DNA of 64,000 bases, taken from NCBI GenBank assembly GCA_023701135.1, contig JAMPXP010000004.1:124001-188000 (forward strand), written 5' to 3'. Of this stretch, positions 11,230 to 21,023 are shown piece by piece. Numbering within the stretch: position 1 is the first letter of the stretch; each line of letters opens with the position of its first letter. The notes below the pieces were generated by a model. The model was not told the DNA's origin and did not search any database. It was given only the letters and a program-made list of their open reading frames with translations. The DNA is from Desulfobacula sp. (GTDB taxonomy: Bacteria > Desulfobacterota > Desulfobacteria > Desulfobacterales > Desulfobacteraceae). The position numbers and the translations under genes are program-made.

Positions 11230-14094
11230 CTAACTGATTTTGATTAAATCCGCTATCTTTGGTTTTGCAAACCCGGTTGCCTCATTTTTTCCCCCGGTTA
11301 TAAGAACCACCAATTCACTCACATATTCTTTTAACTGTTCGGCCTGGGTGCTCATTTCTTCGGCGGCCGAGGCGGATTCTTCGGCATTGGATGCATTCTG
11401 CTGGACCACCTGGTCCATCTGGGTGATGGCCAGGGTTATTTGTTCAATGCCGTTGGTCTGCTCTTTGGAAGCGCCTGAAATCTCCGAAATCAGTGCGCCG
11501 ACCCTGGCCGCATTTTCCGCCACTTTTACAAAGGCCTCATTGGTGGAAGCCACAAGGGCTGATCCGTCACTGACCTTTTTCACCGTGCCTTCAATGAGCT
11601 GGGCCGTGTCTTTGGCAGCGGTGGCGGCCCGTATGGCCAGATTTCTGACCTCATCGGCCACAACTGCAAAACCGGCCCCGGCTTCTCCGGCTCTGGCTGC
11701 TTCAACAGCGGCGTTCAAAGCCAACAGGTTGGTCTGAAATGCGATTTCATCAATCGTTTTGATGATCTTGGAGGTTTCTTCGCTGGCATTTGAAATTTCC
11801 CGCATGGATTGAGTCAACTGTCCCATGGACGCATTGGCGGTCTGTACCACCTGGTTGGCGTCCTTCATGAGACTGTCTGCGTTCAAGGCATTTTCTGCAT
11901 TGCGCTTGGTCATGGAGGACATTTCTTCCATGGAGGAAGAGGTTTCTTCAATGGAGGCGGCCTGCTGGGATGCCCCTTCGGCCATGGACTGGCTGGCGGA
12001 AGACACCTGGCCCGAGGCCGAAGCGACCTGGGCAGAACCCTCGTTCAGGCCTTTTATGATCCCATGAATGGGGTTTGAAATCCCCCGTGAAATAAAGAAA
12101 GACAAAAGGCTTCCACTGATGATGGAGATGAGGATCAAGGCCATCAGGGCCATATCCGCTTCTTTCATCATGCTGTCGGCCAGAAGTTCGGCATTATGGG
12201 ACAGGCCTGCGCCGATGGAAGCGACCTCCTGAAGCAGGGCTGAGGTTTCCGAGGTCAGTTTTGAGACTTCCGCCTCATCTTTAATGACTCTTGACAGCAA
12301 TGCCTGATAATCTTTCAGGCCCTGTTCCAGGGTTATCAGGAGTTTCTTTTCCTTTTCGCTTTCAAGCTCCGGGGCAATGATCTTCAGCACTTCTTTTAAT
12401 CGGCTTAGATAGCCTGCCATGGCCTCAACCCGATCCGCATGTTTATCCAGCAGGAATTCGGTTTCTGCCTGGGATAATTTCAATGCAACCACTTCCGCTT
12501 CACTGAGATATCTTATAAGAGATGCCTGCCGTTTGACGGCAGCTTTATCCGTGCCTTTTTTTTCAAGGGCGGAAAGCTCGGATTCATGATGGAGGATCAT
12601 TTCTTCCAGGGCTTTGTCAAATTTTTCACTAATTTCATCAACCTTTTCTTTGCCTTCTTCGATTTCATGATAGGCAGACACCATTTTTTCAAATTCTTTT
12701 GTATAAAGGGAAACCTTGGACTCCATGTCTGCTATCATTTTAAGCTGATCTGCATCCAGACGGCCTTGGGTATTCAGAACCACAAAATCCGTTTTGAATT
12801 CTTCCAGCAATTTTTTGATTTCCTGGACCTGTTTCTCCCCATAGGCTTTATTCTCAATCCCGTGGAGGAGGAAACCGGCTTGAAACGCTTCTGTTTCACT
12901 CGCCATCATATCCAGATCCAGAAAGGCTGCTTCCTGGTGGGCAGCCATACTTGTCCGGTCCAGATAAAGATATCCCCCCAGGCCCAGAATAACGGCCAGC
13001 GCTACGAGGACGCCATAGCTGGTGTATAATTTCATGTTCAGACCGAACCGGGTAAATATGCCGCTGACAAATACAAACGCAACAATGCAGGCCGAAACCG
13101 AAAGAAGGATAACAAAGGTCCAGAAAAGGCTTGAAAGCCCGGGTGTGATTTTATGAAACTCGGTTTCAGCCTTATGGCTGAGCCAGTCGGTTTTCAACAA
13201 GGTCAGGGTATCGCTATCAATAAGAGAGAGGGGCACTTCCTTACCGGAACCGATTTCAGCTTTATGACCCTCCATTGACCCCTGGGAATCTGCATTTCCA
13301 TGAGCCCCTTCTTCCCCGTGGCCACCACCGGCCATGGCCTGCATCTCACGGTCGGGATTTTTTTCTACCCGGCTTAAAATCTCAGCCACCGGCGCTTCCG
13401 GCATCCATTCCAACTTTCCGGTTCCCACATCATAAATGGCGCCTAGAATTTTTGCCTTTTTCTGGTGGACAATATCCCGGACTGCCGGACTTTTCATGAA
13501 CAGGTCTTCAATGCCCTGCCAGACGTTCTCTTCAATGGCATGGGGAATAATATCATCCCCTTGAACAGATGGATAAAGCAACGCAGCCCGCTGAACCGCC
13601 GGAATGATATTGTCCACCAGGGGCGGGATATTGATTTCCAGGGCGTGGCCTTTGCCGTGAAGGGCATGGGTCACTGCGGTGACGGCCCCGCACTGGGTAT
13701 GCCCCAGCACCACCAGCACAGGGGTATTGACATGAGCCAGGCCATATTCAATAGACCCGGCTTCATCCGTATCCACCACATTGCCGGCCACACGGACAAT
13801 AAACAGATCCATGACACCGGCATCAAATATCGTTTCCACCGGCACCCGTGAATCAGAGCAGGAGATGATGGTGGCATAGGCATGGTCGCCCTGGTTTTCC
13901 TTCCCGGCCTGGTTCAGGCGGCCGATATCCGAATGGGGATGAAGTGATTTCCCTTGTATAAACCTGGCGTTGCCCTCGGTGAGAAGTTGAATGACCTGAT
14001 CCGGTGACGGCTTTTGGGCAGCATCTGAATTCAACACTGTGCACAGGCAGCTTAAAAGCACCATGATCATGATCAGAACGCTTTTTTGTTTCAT
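11230..14094 (-). CDS. beta-carbonic anhydrase / methyl-accepting chemotaxis protein fusion
   Basis: Signal peptide [41 protein letters not shown]...VRVAGNVVD...[11 protein letters not shown] (beta-CA zinc/active-site motifs); several TM segments; MCP signalling tip [38 protein letters not shown]. Start moved from 14127 to 14094 because AGGAGA precedes that ATG. Confidence 0.92.
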   Translation of the reverse strand: MKQKSVLIMIMVLLSCLCTVLNSDAAQKPSPDQVIQLLTEGNARFIQGKSLHPHSDIGRLNQAGKENQGDHAYATIISCSDSRVPVETIFDAGVMDLFIVRVAGNVVDTDEAGSIEYGLAHVNTPVLVVLGHTQCGAVTAVTHALHGKGHALEINIPPLVDNIIPAVQRAALLYPSVQGDDIIPHAIEENVWQGIEDLFMKSPAVRDIVHQKKAKILGAIYDVGTGKLEWMPEAPVAEILSRVEKNPDREMQAMAGGGHGEEGAHGNADSQGSMEGHKAEIGSGKEVPLSLIDSDTLTLLKTDWLSHKAETEFHKITPGLSSLFWTFVILLSVSACIVAFVFVSGIFTRFGLNMKLYTSYGVLVALAVILGLGGYLYLDRTSMAAHQEAAFLDLDMMASETEAFQAGFLLHGIENKAYGEKQVQEIKKLLEEFKTDFVVLNTQGRLDADQLKMIADMESKVSLYTKEFEKMVSAYHEIEEGKEKVDEISEKFDKALEEMILHHESELSALEKKGTDKAAVKRQASLIRYLSEAEVVALKLSQAETEFLLDKHADRVEAMAGYLSRLKEVLKIIAPELESEKEKKLLITLEQGLKDYQALLSRVIKDEAEVSKLTSETSALLQEVASIGAGLSHNAELLADSMMKEADMALMALILISIISGSLLSFFISRGISNPIHGIIKGLNEGSAQVASASGQVSSASQSMAEGASQQAASIEETSSSMEEMSSMTKRNAENALNADSLMKDANQVVQTANASMGQLTQSMREISNASEETSKIIKTIDEIAFQTNLLALNAAVEAARAGEAGAGFAVVADEVRNLAIRAATAAKDTAQLIEGTVKKVSDGSALVASTNEAFVKVAENAARVGALISEISGASKEQTNGIEQITLAITQMDQVVQQNASNAEESASAAEEMSTQAEQLKEYVSELVVLITGGKNEATGFAKPKIADLIKIS

Positions 14095-14123
14095 CTTCAG
14101 TCTCCTAAAAATTTTCGAAATTT

Positions 14124-15977
14124 TCATTCTCCCAAAAGGAGAACCCCTGATCCTGCTTTGTTTTTTTGTCCCGTCACCATGACCACAAGCTCATCCACAT
14201 ATTCTTTCAACTGTTCGGCCTGGGCGCTCATTTCTTCGGCGGCCGAGGCGGATTCTTCGGCATTGGCCGCATTCTGCTGGACCACCTGATCCATTTCCGT
14301 AATGGCAAGGTTCACCTGTTCAATGCCCTTGGACTGTTCCGTGGAGGCCTGGGCGATTTCCGCCACCAGGGCGCCCACCTTGCCCGCGCTTTCCGCCACC
14401 TTCATAAAGGCCTCGTTGGTGGAAGCCACAAGGACTGATCCGTCACTGACCTTTTTCACCGTGCCTTCGATGAGCCGGGCCGTGTCTTTGGCGGCCGTGG
14501 CAGCCCGTATGGCCAGGTTTCTGACCTCATCGGCCACCACGGCAAAACCGGCTCCGGCTTCTCCGGCCCGGGCTGCTTCAACGGCAGCGTTCAAGGCCAG
14601 CAGGTTGGTCTGAAAGGCGATTTCATCTATGGTTTTAATAATTTTGGACGTTTCTTCACTGGCTTTGGAGATTTCCTGCATGGATCGGGTCAACTGACCC
14701 ATGGATGTGTTGGCGGTCTGTACCACCTGGTTGGCGTCCTTCATGAGGCTGTCTGCGTTCAAGGCATTTTCTGCATTGCGTTTGGTCATGGAGGACATTT
14801 CTTCCATGGAGGAAGAGGTTTCTTCAATGGAGGCGGCCTGCTGGGATGCCCCTTCGGCCATGGACTGGCCGGCCGAAGACACTTGACTTGAGGCCGAAGC
14901 CACCTGGTCGGCCCCTTCGCTCATGCCCGAAGAGATCCGGGTCAGGGTTTGGCTGATGCCCCGGGCAATAAAAAAACCCAGGGTCATGGCCAGCACCACC
15001 CCGGCAATGGCGGCAACAGCGGAAAAAAGCTCTAGAAAAACGGCCTGGGAATGGGCCGCCGTGACTTCCTCCGCCGCTGCCGCCTGGTTGATCTCCACAA
15101 TCTTGTCCAACAATTCATTGGCTTTTCTCTGGGTCTGGGTCACCGGCCCCAGGAGCTGGTCCCGGGCCTGTTCCGAAAGAACAATCGCCTCATCAACAAT
15201 CCGGGCCATGGTTTCAAAGGACCGGAACACCTCCTGCATGGCCGGCGCCATCTCCCGGGTATAAATACCGATCTCTTCTCCGGTGCCCTTTTCCCAGGCG
15301 TCTTTAATCTTTTTAACCGATCCGTGGAATCTCTGGTGGGGGTCCTGCATGGCCTTGATGGCAGCGGCCAGGTCCGGATTATCGGTTTTAAAATCAATCA
15401 TCCACTTTCCTGCATTACAGACGGTATGGTCTTCACCCCCTTCAAACATCTTATTCATATTCATCAGGGTCAAGACCCTTTCAAGAATCCGGTAATGATC
15501 CTTGGTAAAGGATTCCACCCTTCGGCCCAGGGCCGTGGGATCACTCATGCCGAGGTCTTCCCATTGCTTCATGAGTTCCATGAATTTATTGTTTTCCGCT
15601 CTCCAGGCAACCCAGGCCGGAACAAAGGCTTTCCACACCACTGCCTCTTCCGGGGTCTGGGGAAGCGGTTCATAGACCTTCCAGGCCGCTTCATAAATCT
15701 GCCTGGATTCGGCCAGGTTCCTGCGCTGACGTTCTCTGACGTCACCGGAAAGCCCCGGGATGGCCAGGGTCCTCATGGTTCCCCGGATGGCTTCAGCCTC
15801 CCCCTTGATCACGAGGAGGCTGTCAATGCTGGGCAGGCGGACTGCCCCGATCTCCTGCACGGCTTTTTCTCCCTTGACTGCCCCGTAATATCCGATGACT
15901 CCCAGTACCAGGGTGATCAAGGCCACCGACAAAAATCCCAGAAATAATTTGGTTCCCAGTTTCATATTACGGAACAT
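14124..15977 (-). CDS. methyl-accepting chemotaxis protein with CZB-like H...CxxGKW...HxxFH zinc motif in the extracytoplasmic sensor
   Basis: TM-sensor-TM then MCP signalling domain; AAAGGAG RBS; sensor contains DHYRILE...[20 protein letters not shown]...DPHQRFH. Confidence 0.94.
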   Translation of the reverse strand: MFRNMKLGTKLFLGFLSVALITLVLGVIGYYGAVKGEKAVQEIGAVRLPSIDSLLVIKGEAEAIRGTMRTLAIPGLSGDVRERQRRNLAESRQIYEAAWKVYEPLPQTPEEAVVWKAFVPAWVAWRAENNKFMELMKQWEDLGMSDPTALGRRVESFTKDHYRILERVLTLMNMNKMFEGGEDHTVCNAGKWMIDFKTDNPDLAAAIKAMQDPHQRFHGSVKKIKDAWEKGTGEEIGIYTREMAPAMQEVFRSFETMARIVDEAIVLSEQARDQLLGPVTQTQRKANELLDKIVEINQAAAAEEVTAAHSQAVFLELFSAVAAIAGVVLAMTLGFFIARGISQTLTRISSGMSEGADQVASASSQVSSAGQSMAEGASQQAASIEETSSSMEEMSSMTKRNAENALNADSLMKDANQVVQTANTSMGQLTRSMQEISKASEETSKIIKTIDEIAFQTNLLALNAAVEAARAGEAGAGFAVVADEVRNLAIRAATAAKDTARLIEGTVKKVSDGSVLVASTNEAFMKVAESAGKVGALVAEIAQASTEQSKGIEQVNLAITEMDQVVQQNAANAEESASAAEEMSAQAEQLKEYVDELVVMVTGQKNKAGSGVLLLGE

Positions 15978-15988
15978 GGTCTTCTCCT

Positions 15989-17983
15989 TTAAAAGTCCTT
16001 GAAACTCTCATCATCATCAAAGGGGATGACCTGATCAGGCCGGACTTCATTGGCTTTGTGGGCCAGCAGCGGCTTTTTCGCCTTTGAGACGGCCTTGGGT
16101 TTTGATGATATCGTCTTCATGGGGTGGTGGATAGTGTGAACCGCCTTGGAATGGCCGGCTTCATTTTTCTTGCCCGTCACCAGAACCACCAGTTCATCCA
16201 CATATTCTTTCAACTGCTCGGCCTGGGCGCTCATTTCTTCGGCCGCAGAAGCAGATTCTTCGGCATTGGCCGCATTCTGCTGAACCACCTTGTCCATTTC
16301 CGTGATGGCGATATTCACCTGATCAATGCCGTTGGACTGTTCCTTGGAAGCCTGGGCGATTTCCGCCACCAGGGTCCCCACCTTGCCCGAGCTTTCCGCG
16401 ACTTTGGTAAAGGCCTCGTTGGTGGTGGATACCAGATGGGACCCGTCATTGACCTTTTTCACGGTGCCTTCGATGAGCTGGGCCGTATCTTTGGCAGCAG
16501 TGGCAGCCCTCATGGCCAGGTTTCTGACCTCATCGGCCACCACAGCAAACCCTGCCCCGGCTTCCCCGGCCCGGGCTGCTTCAACGGCGGCATTCAGGGC
16601 CAGCAGATTGGTCTGGAAGGCGATTTCATCAATGGTTTTGATGATCTTGGAGGTTTCCTCGCTGGCCTTGGAAATTTCCTGCATGGATTGGGTCAACTGG
16701 CCCATGGAAGTGTTGGCCGTGGTCACCACATGGTTGGCATCCTTCATGAGGCCGTCGGCATTGCCGGCGTTTTCAGCATTGCGTTTGGTCATGGAGGACA
16801 TTTCTTCCATGGAGGACGAGGTTTCCTCAATGGAGGCGGCCTGCTGGGAAGCGCCCTCGGCCATGGACTGGCTGGAGGAAGACACCTGGCCAGAGGCCGA
16901 GGCCACCTGGCCCGCCCCTTCGTTCAAGCCGGCGATGATGCGATTGATGGGAACGGTAATGCTGCGGGTGATAAAGAAGGCCAGCACAATACCAATGATG
17001 AGGGCGGCAATGAGCCCGATGATCATGATGAAGGAAGCAGTGGAGAGGGCGGACACGGCGGCCTTGGCAATCCGGTCGGCGGCCTCGGCGCCGGCTTCGG
17101 CGGTTTCCTTGCAGGCCTCAATGACCTCCTGGCCAGTCTGGGTTCTCTTGACTGCAATGGCCTGGTTTTCCAGCCAGAAGTTTAAAAAATCCGTCATCCC
17201 TTGTTTATAGGCAGCGCCGGCGGCCCGGATGTCCTCAATCTGTTTCAGGTTGGCGGCGGCCCGGGTGGTTTTCTGGAGTTCATTCAGTGTTTCTTCTATC
17301 TTTGGGAAGACCAACATGGCTGTCTTCATGACCTCCGGGTCTCTCGTGGCCTGGGACCTGAAATTGCCGATGCGGGCCTCATTACCGAAATCAATGACCT
17401 CATTGACCAGGTTGATCTTGTTCAGCCGCTCGATGAGCATGGCTTCCTTTTTACCGGCATCCTCGTTGGCGCCAACTTCTCGTTTAAAGGCCTCATTCTG
17501 GCTCACCAGAAAATCATTACAATTTTTCATGTATTTGCCGGCCATTTCATTCATGCGTTTTCTTTCTTCAGCCAATTTTCCAATGATATCTTTGGTCTGC
17601 TCGGAAATGGACTTGTATTCGGTATAGGCCTTGGTGGCCTTTTCAAGCTGGCCCTTCAGAGCCTTCAGATTGGGGGAGGCGGCTTCCAGTTTTTTTGCCT
17701 TTTCAAGGGCTGCTTCCACGGCCGCCATTTCCGTTAAAGCTTTCTTGTGAAAATCTTCATCTTCTGTAAAGGCATATCCCCGCATTTCATACATGACCCG
17801 GTTGGATGCGCCCCGCAGCTCGTTGGCCACCTCCACCTCAGGCACATATTCATGGGCCAGCATGGCACTCTGGGTCTCCACCCCGCCCATTTTGACAATG
17901 GCCATGAGGCCCAGCGCACAGGCAATAATGATAAGACAGGCAAACCCCAAAGAAATTTTCATTCCCAGACTTAAACTTTTCAT
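15989..17983 (-). CDS. methyl-accepting chemotaxis protein with C-terminal flexible tail ending ESFKDF
   Basis: MCP signalling domain nearly identical to the two downstream neighbours; start moved to [13 protein letters not shown] (TAGGAGA RBS). Confidence 0.94.
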   Translation of the reverse strand: MKSLSLGMKISLGFACLIIIACALGLMAIVKMGGVETQSAMLAHEYVPEVEVANELRGASNRVMYEMRGYAFTEDEDFHKKALTEMAAVEAALEKAKKLEAASPNLKALKGQLEKATKAYTEYKSISEQTKDIIGKLAEERKRMNEMAGKYMKNCNDFLVSQNEAFKREVGANEDAGKKEAMLIERLNKINLVNEVIDFGNEARIGNFRSQATRDPEVMKTAMLVFPKIEETLNELQKTTRAAANLKQIEDIRAAGAAYKQGMTDFLNFWLENQAIAVKRTQTGQEVIEACKETAEAGAEAADRIAKAAVSALSTASFIMIIGLIAALIIGIVLAFFITRSITVPINRIIAGLNEGAGQVASASGQVSSSSQSMAEGASQQAASIEETSSSMEEMSSMTKRNAENAGNADGLMKDANHVVTTANTSMGQLTQSMQEISKASEETSKIIKTIDEIAFQTNLLALNAAVEAARAGEAGAGFAVVADEVRNLAMRAATAAKDTAQLIEGTVKKVNDGSHLVSTTNEAFTKVAESSGKVGTLVAEIAQASKEQSNGIDQVNIAITEMDKVVQQNAANAEESASAAEEMSAQAEQLKEYVDELVVLVTGKKNEAGHSKAVHTIHHPMKTISSKPKAVSKAKKPLLAHKANEVRPDQVIPFDDDESFKDF

Positions 17984-18016
17984 TTTTTCTCCTATATTCA
18001 TAAAAATTTAAAGATA

Positions 18017-18529
18017 TTATGACACTTGCTCGATTTCCGTTATTTCTTCACCGGACAAGACCCGGTCGATATTGAGAAGGATCTTGACCCCGCCGTCCCG
18101 TTTGGCCATGCCCAGGATATAATCGTGTTTCAACTGGGTTCCGAATTTGGGGGTCTCTTCAATCTCTTCTTCCCTGATATTCAGGACTTCGGACACGGAA
18201 TCCACCACTATGCCCAGAAGAATGGTGGCGGCATCGGAATCGATTTCCACCACAATGATGCAGGTCCTTTCCGTATAGGCAATGGCCTCCATCTCAAATT
18301 TGGTCCTCAGGTCCAGCACCGGGATGACCTTGCCCCTGAGGTTCACCACCCCTTTTACAAAAGCCGGGGTCCTTGGAACCGATGTGATGGGCATCATGCC
18401 GATGATTTCCTTGACCTTGAGGATACCGATGCCGTATTCTTCCTTTTCCAGCGAAAAGGTCAGATACTTGCCGGTTTTGATGGTCGTGGCCTTGATGGCC
18501 TGATCCATGGTTGTCCTTTCGTCTGCCAT
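18017..18529 (-). CDS. cheW: chemotaxis coupling protein CheW
   Basis: KYLTFSLEKEEYGIGILKVKEIIGMMPITSVPRTPAFVKGVVNLRGKVIPVLDLRTKF. Confidence 0.96.
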   Translation of the reverse strand: MADERTTMDQAIKATTIKTGKYLTFSLEKEEYGIGILKVKEIIGMMPITSVPRTPAFVKGVVNLRGKVIPVLDLRTKFEMEAIAYTERTCIIVVEIDSDAATILLGIVVDSVSEVLNIREEEIEETPKFGTQLKHDYILGMAKRDGGVKILLNIDRVLSGEEITEIEQVS

Positions 18530-18550
18530 TTTTGTTTCCTCCTTGATGAA

Positions 18551-18976
18551 TTATGGGTGGGGTTTTTTCTCACCCTCTGTCTGTCTGTATATCTTTTTGA
18601 CCATTTTTTTCAGAACCAAAAAAACATCCTTCAGATCGTTCCGGACATAATCAATATATCGTGGGTAAAGGGATAGGGCCCGATTCATGGTGTCTGTTTC
18701 CGAGTTCGGCAAAATCAATATCACGGGCCGGTTTACCAGCAGGTCCCGGAAGGGCAGAATCCGGGCCAGATCGCTGGAAGAGGCGGCCAGGATCAGGATG
18801 ATCCGCTGATCAAATCCCGGCTCCACAACAGCCTTGGAAAATTCCTTTGCCTTTGAATGGATGCTGATCTCGGAAGGATGGAACAATCGCTCCGCAAAGC
18901 CGAGGATCTCCTCATGCTTTTTCCCCTTTTGCGTTGAAAAGAATATAAACCTGACCGGATGTATATTTTTCATCAT
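18551..18976 (-). CDS. uncharacterised receiver-like protein
   Basis: ORF after cheW context; probable start MKNIHPVRFIFFSTQKG; alpha/beta alternation (IILILAASSSDLARILPFRDLLVNRPVILILPN) but no receiver acidic cluster seen. Start is approximate. Confidence 0.5.
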   Translation of the reverse strand: MMKNIHPVRFIFFSTQKGKKHEEILGFAERLFHPSEISIHSKAKEFSKAVVEPGFDQRIILILAASSSDLARILPFRDLLVNRPVILILPNSETDTMNRALSLYPRYIDYVRNDLKDVFLVLKKMVKKIYRQTEGEKKPHP

Positions 18977-19213
18977 GTTTTGACCCGTAACGTGCAATGC
19001 TGGAATGCTGTTCAGACAGGGCAATACAATTTGCGTGCCCAAGGCGAAAAGGAGGCGAAGTGATAAAATTTAATTTATAAGATCAATATGTTATCTTCTA
19101 AATTCAAGAAAACTGCAAAACAAAATTGAATAATCTTATCTCGAAAATGATACGGCATTCGTATCGTTTTCGAGACAAATCTCACATCCGATACACCGGG
19201 CCGGGCCAAGCTC

Positions 19214-20617
19214 TCAAGAAGTCTGAAGGGTCTTTAATTTCCGGTAGAGAACCGCCCTGGAGATCCCGGATATCCGGCACATGGCTTCGATATCTCCGCC
19301 GGCCCGTGAATAAAGGGTTTCCATATATTCCTGTTCCGTCCTGGCAATGGCCTCCCGAAAGGAAGGCAGGGGCTGCCGGGGATCGGATATGGGGGTTAGG
19401 ATTTCTTTTCCCGGCGTATTTTTTGTAAACGCGGCCCGGGTAACCCTGGACCGGATCTTTGAAGGCAGGTGATAGGCAAAGAGGATTCGTTCCGACGGGG
19501 TGGAGGCGATGCAGGTTTCCATGGTATTGACCAGTTCCCGGACATTTCCGGGCCAGTCATATTTTTCAAGGGTTTCCAGAAAATCATCGGACAATTCTTT
19601 TAATTCAGTATTCTGCTGCCGGCAGAAAATGTCCGTATAATGGAATGCGATTTCCCGGATATCCGAACGCCTGTGCCGAAGGGGCGGCAGTTCCAGGGAA
19701 AAGGATTTCAGCCGGTACAAAAGGTCATTCCTGAATTTTTTTTCCGCGGCCATCTGTTCAATATTTTTATTGGTTGCGGAAATGACCCGGAAATCGCTGT
19801 GGATTTCCTCTTCACTGCCCACGGGCCTGAATTTTTTTTCCTGGAGCACCCTTAAAAAAGACCCCTGGATGGATTCGGGCAATTCCCCCACCTCATCCAG
19901 GAAGAGGGTTCCCCCGTGGGCCAGGAGGGCCAGCCCGTTTCTTTTCCGGTCAGCCCCGGTGAAAGCGCCTTTTTCATGGCCGAAAAGCACGCTTTCTATA
20001 AAATTTTCCGACAATATGCTGCAATCCACCACAATGAAGGCGCCCTTGGCCCTGGCGCTGTTTTCATGGATGGCTTTGGCAAAAAGCTCTTTTCCCGTTC
20101 CCGTTTCCCCGGTCAACAGCACATGGGCGTCGGTCCTGGCTATCCTGGATACCTTTTTCAGGCAGTCCTGCAAGGCTCTGCCGGACCCGATGATGGCATG
20201 GGCGTGAAGCGACAGGAGGGGTTCGGACCGCTGTTTCTGCTTCCGGTATTCCAGGGCCCTCAGGATCTGAAGTTTAATGGCCTTGGAAGAAGCGGGTTTC
20301 TGAATATAGTCCCAGGCCCCGTTTTCAATGGCCAGTTCAGCCCCGTCAGGGTCGGAAAAAGCCGTCAGGATAATAATCTGGGGGGGGTCAGGAATTCCGG
20401 AAATATATTCTATGGCGTCAAGACCACTGCCGTCGGGAAGGTTCACATCCAAAAGAACCAGATCCACATCCAGGGTATTGATTTTTTCCATTCCCCGGGT
20501 CAGGGTCAGGGCATGGTCTGCTTCAAGGCCGAGGCTTTCAATGATCCGGGTAAGGGTGATGACCACCCCTTCATCATCATCAATGATCAGTATTCTTGCT
20601 TTTGTCGGGTCTGCCAT
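19214..20617 (-). CDS. NtrC-family sigma-54-dependent response regulator
   Basis: ILIIDDDEGVVITLTRI receiver; GETGTGKELFAKAIH Walker A; GHEKGAFTGADRKRNGL (GAFTGA); C-terminal HTH IEAMCRISGISRAVLYRKLKTL. Confidence 0.95.
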   Translation of the reverse strand: MADPTKARILIIDDDEGVVITLTRIIESLGLEADHALTLTRGMEKINTLDVDLVLLDVNLPDGSGLDAIEYISGIPDPPQIIILTAFSDPDGAELAIENGAWDYIQKPASSKAIKLQILRALEYRKQKQRSEPLLSLHAHAIIGSGRALQDCLKKVSRIARTDAHVLLTGETGTGKELFAKAIHENSARAKGAFIVVDCSILSENFIESVLFGHEKGAFTGADRKRNGLALLAHGGTLFLDEVGELPESIQGSFLRVLQEKKFRPVGSEEEIHSDFRVISATNKNIEQMAAEKKFRNDLLYRLKSFSLELPPLRHRRSDIREIAFHYTDIFCRQQNTELKELSDDFLETLEKYDWPGNVRELVNTMETCIASTPSERILFAYHLPSKIRSRVTRAAFTKNTPGKEILTPISDPRQPLPSFREAIARTEQEYMETLYSRAGGDIEAMCRISGISRAVLYRKLKTLQTS

Positions 20618-20740
20618 GCGGTACTTAATTTATTATTTTATCCAAAGGGAAACCTGAAATTGGAAAGACTCTACAATATCCCGCCCGTCAAGGCAAATCT
20701 TTTTTTCTAACGGCCATGCCCTTGCGGGCACAACAAAATA

Positions 20741-20807
20741 TGAAAGTTATGAGTATTGAGAGTGGCATAAGTTCTCACAACTCAATACTCATAACGCACA
20801 CCTTTCA
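20741..20807. repeat. inverted repeat / long stem-loop in divergent intergenic region
   Basis: GTTATGAGTATTGAG (20746-20760) vs CTCAATACTCATAAC (20781-20795), perfect 15 bp; outer TGAAAG/CTTTCA also complementary. Confidence 0.7.
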
Positions 20808-20903
20808 CATAAAAATCCTATGGTATCCCCAGACCCGTGTCAAGGCGGATACCGGCTCTGCCGATCCTGCTAGAACCGAATCGCCTTTTTTCAAAATATG
20901 TTC

Positions 20904-20934
20904 TTGACACGATACAATTGTATACAGTATACAA
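20904..20934 (+). promoter_or_regulatory. promoter with overlapping GTATAC operator (site A)
   Basis: TTGACA at 20904-20909; TTGTATACAGTATACAA palindrome at 20918-20934; the half-site starting 18 bp after TTGACA overlaps the -10 (TATACA). Confidence 0.75.
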
Positions 20935-21023
20935 CAACTAAAAATCCGTCATGAAAACCTAATAAAATTCATTAGTTCATGACCCCATGAAAGCGCCGTT
21001 AATATGAGAATAAAGGATATATC

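Noticed and set aside
11230-14094. Possibility that the carbonic anhydrase and MCP are two genes joined by error
   Set aside because: The reading frame is continuous through the linker and TM segments with a normal RBS only at the CA start; still listed as something to verify.
20713-20726. GG-N10-GC (GGCCATGCCCTTGC) as a sigma-54 promoter upstream of the carboxyltransferase
   Set aside because: Weak match to TGGCAC-N5-TTGCA, and a better sigma-70-like promoter with the shared operator lies downstream at 20904.
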